Source of the DNA: Spirochaetales bacterium
Lineage (GTDB): Bacteria; Spirochaetota; Leptospiria; Leptospirales; Leptonemataceae
Direction of reading: 5' to 3'
Length of the DNA stretch: 64,000 nt
Assembly: GCA_024233935.1 (NCBI GenBank)
Contig: JACKOY010000021.1
Span: forward strand, 1 to 64,000
Shown one piece after another: positions 60,276 to 64,000 of the stretch; the stretch's first letter is position 1; the number at the start of each line of letters is the position of its first letter. Under the pieces are notes generated by a model, which saw nothing but the letters and a program-made list of their open reading frames with translations, did not search any database and was not told where the DNA came from. A program made the translations under genes and the position numbers.

Positions 60276-62234
60276 ATGCCGGCAAAAAGTACCCCCAACG
60301 CTAAGGGCGACAGCTCGAGCTACGGCACGCATTCCATTAAGATCCTGGAAGGTCTGGAAGCGGTGCGCAAGCGACCGGGCATGTATATCGGCACCCAGGA
60401 TGCCACCGGTCTGCACAAGATGGTCTACGAAGTCGTCGACAACTCGGTCGACGAGCACATGGCCGGACACGCCCGAGCTGTTCAGGTTCGCATCCTGCCC
60501 GACAACATCATTGAAGTCCAGGACGACGGTCGCGGCATTCCGGTGGGTCTGCACCCCGACGCCAAAGTCAGCACGCTGGAAGTCGTAATGACCAAACTGC
60601 ACGCGGGCGGTAAATTTGAAAAAGACGCCTACAAGATTTCAGGCGGTCTGCACGGCGTGGGCGTCTCGGTCGTAAATGCCCTTTCTGAGTGGCTGGAAGC
60701 GGAGGTACATCAGGAGGGCAAGATTCATTTCCAGGCGTACCGCAAAGGGGTGCCGGTCAAGCCAGTCGCCGTGAAAGGCAAAACCAAACACACCGGAACC
60801 GTGATCCGCTTTAAGCCGGACGGTTCGATTTTTACAACAACCGAATTCAAATATTCCGTAATCCGCCAGCGCCTCGAAGAAATGGCCTTCTTGAACCGCG
60901 GCTTGATCATGCGCCTTTCGGACGAGCGCAAGAAGCCCCACAAGCAGGAAGAATTTCTTTTTCAGGGCGGCATCCAGGAACTGATCGAGCGCATCGCGGC
61001 CCGTCGCCAGATGCTTCACAAACGCATCATCTACTTCGAAGGCGAACGCGAGGGCGTGACCGGCGAATTCGCCATGGCCTACACCGGCGCCCAGGCCGAA
61101 CTCGTGTACTGCTTTACAAACGGCATCAACAACTCCCTCGGCGGCACTCATCTGGAGGGTTTTCGCACGGCCCTCACGCGCACTCTGAACGAGTACCTGA
61201 AAAAGGACGACGCGATCAAAAAGAAGTTGGGTGGCTCTTTGACCGGAGACGATGTTCGCGAAGGGCTGGTCTGCGTGATCAGCGTGAAGATTCCCGAGCC
61301 GCAGTTCAACTCCCAGACCAAAGAAAAACTGGTAAACGCCGAGGTCAAAGGCCAGGTTCAGCAGATTGTAAACGACAAGCTGTCTTTGTTTCTGGAAGAA
61401 AACCCGGGAGAGATCAAACCGATTCTCGAGAAGTGTATTCTTTCCCACCGCGCGCGGGAAGCCGCCCGAAAAGCGCGGGAAATGGTCACCAAACGCAAGG
61501 GCTTTTTGGAGGGCGGCGGTCTGCCCGGCAAACTCGCCGATTGTTCCGAAAAAGACCCTTCCAAATCAGAAATATTCATCGTGGAAGGGGATTCTGCCGG
61601 CGGCTCGGCCAAGCAGGGTCGCAACCGAAACTACCAGGCGATTCTACCACTCAAGGGCAAGATCTTAAACGTGCTCAAGGCGCGGGACGACGCCATTCTG
61701 AACAACGAAGAAATAAAGACCCTGGTCACCGCGCTGGGCGTCGGCTTCGGAACCGAGGGCTTTGAGATGGGCCGCCTGCGCTATCACCGCATCATCATCA
61801 TGACCGACGCGGATGTGGATGGTTCGCACATTCGCACGCTACTGCTTACGTTCTTCTTTAAGAAGATGCGTCCGGTCGTGGACAATGGCTTTCTATATAT
61901 TGCCCAACCTCCGCTCTATCTTCTGCGCGCCGGGAAAGTGCACGAGTATGCCTTCACCGAGCAGCAAAAAGAACGATTCATCAAGAAGCATGGCGAAGAT
62001 AAGGCGACCATACAGCGCTACAAAGGGTTGGGTGAGATGAACCCCGAGCAACTCTGGGAAACCACCATGGACCCCGAGCGCAGAGTTATGTTGCAGGTCA
62101 ATCCCCTGCATGAGGGCAGCCCCGAGCTTCTCGATGTGGATCGCACCTTCACAATTCTCATGGGTGATGACGTAGGGCCACGACGCGAGTTCATCGAGAC
62201 CAACGCCCTTTCGGTCGCCAATCTGGACCTGTAA
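60276..62234 (+). CDS. gyrB: Type IIA topoisomerase subunit B (GyrB-type)
   Basis: The 652-residue protein has the GHKL ATPase (VYEVVDNSVDEHMAG, VQDDGRGIPVG, LHAGGKFEKDAYKISGGLHGVGVSVVNALS), the transducer domain, the TOPRIM core (SEIFIVEGDSAGGSAKQGRNRNYQAILPLKGKILNVLKAR, MTDADVDGSHIRTLLLTFFF) and C-terminal region. It uses ATP with the A subunit to supercoil or decatenate DNA. The pattern is closer to GyrB than ParE, but I cannot exclude a topoisomerase IV B subunit. gyrA or parC, dnaA and recF are not in this window. Confidence 0.93.
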   Translation: MPAKSTPNAKGDSSSYGTHSIKILEGLEAVRKRPGMYIGTQDATGLHKMVYEVVDNSVDEHMAGHARAVQVRILPDNIIEVQDDGRGIPVGLHPDAKVSTLEVVMTKLHAGGKFEKDAYKISGGLHGVGVSVVNALSEWLEAEVHQEGKIHFQAYRKGVPVKPVAVKGKTKHTGTVIRFKPDGSIFTTTEFKYSVIRQRLEEMAFLNRGLIMRLSDERKKPHKQEEFLFQGGIQELIERIAARRQMLHKRIIYFEGEREGVTGEFAMAYTGAQAELVYCFTNGINNSLGGTHLEGFRTALTRTLNEYLKKDDAIKKKLGGSLTGDDVREGLVCVISVKIPEPQFNSQTKEKLVNAEVKGQVQQIVNDKLSLFLEENPGEIKPILEKCILSHRAREAARKAREMVTKRKGFLEGGGLPGKLADCSEKDPSKSEIFIVEGDSAGGSAKQGRNRNYQAILPLKGKILNVLKARDDAILNNEEIKTLVTALGVGFGTEGFEMGRLRYHRIIIMTDADVDGSHIRTLLLTFFFKKMRPVVDNGFLYIAQPPLYLLRAGKVHEYAFTEQQKERFIKKHGEDKATIQRYKGLGEMNPEQLWETTMDPERRVMLQVNPLHEGSPELLDVDRTFTILMGDDVGPRREFIETNALSVANLDL

Positions 62235-62248
62235 GCAAGCCCGAACGC

Positions 62249-62265
62249 TCCGGCGAAACGCCGGA
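62249..62265. terminator. Hairpin downstream of gyrB
   Basis: TCCGGCG pairs perfectly with CGCCGGA around AAA, 15 bases after the gyrB stop. No T-tract follows, so this is a weak or rho-dependent terminator candidate. Confidence 0.4.
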
Positions 62266-62437
62266 CTCCGCTGAAAAGCCCCACGTCGATGCCGACAACC
62301 GGCACCGCAAGTCGGTTCCCTCGTTTTGAGTAGCTTTCAGAATGGAGTCCGTGAAAGCTTGCCCGCGGTCAGGGGCCGGGCCACGTCCACCACGCGGCAG
62401 ACTCGAGGCCCGGGGGAACTTCTGATCAGGGTGCATC

Positions 62438-63755
62438 ATGATACAGGCAGTTGCTTCTACATTTTCCTGGCTCCTGGGGCGTCACATCTCAAGCGCTCTT
62501 CCGGAAAGAGAAGAGCGCCTTTTCAGAATTACGGCAAACGTTCAAGCTCTTGCCCTCCTTGCGGGCGCTCTGGGGTGGACGCTCCCTCAACCCGATGCGG
62601 CAATGCCGTTTTTTCATTTCCTGCATACCTTCTTCTTTGCTGAAATCGCGGTTTCGTGGCTCCTCTTGCGAAACGGGTTTCAAGTACTGGGCCCGGCCGT
62701 TTGCTGTATCGCGTGTGCCTTCCACGTCATATTGGCTTCATTTGCGTTGCCGGGCATTTCCATTTATCTGTTCTATCCGACCGCAATGGTCTTGCCGCTT
62801 CTTTTGATAAATCCGCGCAGGCCCTACCTTCGCTTTGGGTTATCCCTTTTGCCGATCCTGGCCTTCGCCCTCCATCAGTTGCATATGAACGCGTTGGGCG
62901 GACAGCCGTACTTCGGCAAGAACCCGGACCTCTTGCCGCCGCAGAATATTCTTCTGGATGTTCTCTTCAGTCAGTTTGTGCTGCTGGCGGCTTGCTACAC
63001 GTTCATGCGGGGAGCTTTCCGGGCAGAAGAAAAGCTGGCCAGGGAACACCAAAAATCGGAGCGGCTGCTCCTGAATATTCTACCCCTTGAGGTGGCAAAG
63101 GAACTTAAAGAGAAGGGGCATCGGAGCCGCGGTATTTTGATGCGACCGTCTGCTTCACAGACTTCAAGGGCTTCACGCAAATCGCGGAAACGCTTTCTCC
63201 GAAAGAACTGGTCAACGAGCTGGATCTCTGCTTTTCCTACTTTGACAGTCTGATGGATCGCCACCGACTCGAAAAACTGAAAACGATCGGCGATAGTTAC
63301 ATGTTTGCCGGGGGCATCCCTGCCCCCAATCGCACTCATGCGGTCGATTGCGTACTGTGCGCGCTCGAGATTCAGGCGTTCATGCAGCAGATGAAAGAGA
63401 TCAAGGGCCAGCAGGGCCTGCCATACTGGGAGCTACGACTTGGTATTCATTCCGGCGATATCGTGGCGGGTGTCATCGGGGAAAAAAGTTTGCCTATGAC
63501 GTTTGGAGCGATACAGTCAACACTGCGAGCAGGTGCGAGTCTTCCGGGATTCCGGGACGCATCAACGTGTCCGGAGCAACATATGAACTTGTGAAGGACT
63601 TTTTTCATTGCGAGTTTCGCGGCTCAGTTCCGGCGAAGCATAAGGGTCACATCGATATGTATTTCGTGAATGGGCTTTTGCCCGAGCTACAACGCAATGG
63701 CCAGGAACGAATTCCCAATGACGAATTCGAAAAGAGGTACGCCGCCCTCTCGTAG
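62438..63755 (+). pseudogene. Class III cyclase gene interrupted by two frameshifts
   Basis: Three frames together encode one cyclase. The first (from ATG 62438) has about five membrane helices and reaches LLLNILPLEVAKELKEKG. The second carries YFDATVCFTDFKGFTQIAETLSPKELVNEL, LEKLKTIGDSYMFAGGIPAPN and LRLGIHSGDIVAGVIG. The third continues with KKFAYDVWSDTVNTASRCESSGIPGRINVSG to the stop at 63755. The metal-binding Asp (FTDFKGF, GDSY) are present. The shifts are at a run of four G (63115-63118) and a run of six A (63482-63487), each one base short. This may be a pseudogene or a sequencing error. Confidence 0.85.
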
Positions 63756-63791
63756 GTCGGCGAGATTCTTGAGAAAAGGCCCCTGCTCCTG

Positions 63792-64000
63792 CTATTCTGC
63801 CGGGGTAAGCGAGACCAGAAGCACGGTCGCCAGGCAAGCCACGCCTTCGGATCGCCCCAGGGCGCCCATCTTCTCGGTTGTCGTAGCCTTAAAGCCAATG
63901 CGCGTTACATCCAGGCCAAGAATTCCGGCGAGGGATGCGCGGATGGCGTCTCTGTGAACAGCCACCCGCGGCTTTTCGCCGACCAGGGTCAGATCAATGT
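63792..64000 (-). CDS. ispF: 2-C-Methyl-D-erythritol 2,4-cyclodiphosphate synthase, 3' part
   Basis: The minus strand from the window edge to TAG at 63792 reads IDLTLVGEKPRVAVHRDAIRASLAGILGLDVTRIGFKATTTEKMGALGRSEGVACLATVLLVSLTPAE. This is the C-terminal half of IspF: IDLT, the GLD..IGFKATTTEKMGALGR.EG block with the substrate-binding TTTEK, and a family-typical ending. The start lies outside the window. IspF is the fifth step of the MEP isoprenoid pathway. It was not counted as complete. Confidence 0.9.
   Translation of the reverse strand, partial: IDLTLVGEKPRVAVHRDAIRASLAGILGLDVTRIGFKATTTEKMGALGRSEGVACLATVLLVSLTPAE

Noticed and set aside
63470..63500. Programmed -1 frameshift at the A run of the second cyclase
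   Set aside because: The run could allow slippage, but the A-site codon does not fit a classical slippery heptamer, and a second frameshift elsewhere in the same gene also needs explaining. Decay or sequencing error is simpler.
1..64000. CRISPR arrays, complete insertion sequences, rRNA or tRNA genes
   Set aside because: No regularly spaced direct repeats, no transposase frames and no tRNA-like or rRNA-like sequence was seen on either strand.

Overview
The window is chromosomal DNA, fairly rich in G and C, that most resembles a spirochaete of the Leptospira/Leptonema/Turneriella lineage. The evidence is a DUF1564-type protein (a family known to me only from Leptospiraceae), a Leptospira-style lipoprotein with a DUF1566-like tail, relaxed spirochaetal lipoboxes in many small lipoproteins, Leptospira-like Cache/HAMP class III cyclases, a phasin-like protein, and lipid A genes (lpxB, lpxI) showing a Gram-negative-type outer membrane. 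This placement is inference from protein families; no rRNA gene is present.

Region 1 (1-9400) is accessory. It holds single-gene units of unrelated function, nearly all on the minus strand: small lipoproteins, small membrane proteins, a VOC/PhnB-like protein and a low-molecular-weight phosphatase-like protein, plus a hotdog thioesterase on the plus strand. They are separated by long structured spacers, several carrying integron-type RYYYAAC...GTTRRRY core pairs, and two spacers are related to each other. At the right edge lies a broken tyrosine recombinase. I read this as a decayed integron-like cassette array with the recombinase in the same orientation as the cassettes, the arrangement reported for Treponema denticola. 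The array also contains a three-gene unit with a 27-residue peptide ending in alternating Gly-Cys.

Region 2 (9400-19800) has an outer-membrane protein and a DUF1564 protein, then a minus-strand translation and RNA block: rimP-nusA-infB-rbfA-truB-rpsO-pnp-dut. A hairpin with a U-tract sits just before rimP and looks like a leader terminator.

Region 3 (19900-33700) mixes envelope and repair genes: a lipoprotein, nnrD/nnrE fusion and membrane protein operon; lpxI-lpxB with an FmdB zinc ribbon and a rhomboid protease; a family 2 glycosyltransferase; a TolC-family channel; LamG-like and beta-propeller exported proteins; and mutM.

Region 4 (33700-47000) has fused isobutyryl-CoA mutase icmF, an alginate-export-type porin, an AlkC-like DNA glycosylase, a TonB-dependent receptor with an unusual N-terminal extension, and an acpP-rnc-aroB-TPR operon.

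Region 5 (47000-64000) has a coupled plus-strand unit of sensory adenylate cyclase, FecR/Ig-repeat protein and exported membrane protein behind a good promoter. It is followed by rpmF-plsX, pheS-pheT, a phasin, a DksA-like protein without the zinc cysteines, a gyrB-type subunit, a second cyclase broken by two homopolymer frameshifts, and the 3' end of ispF running off the right edge.
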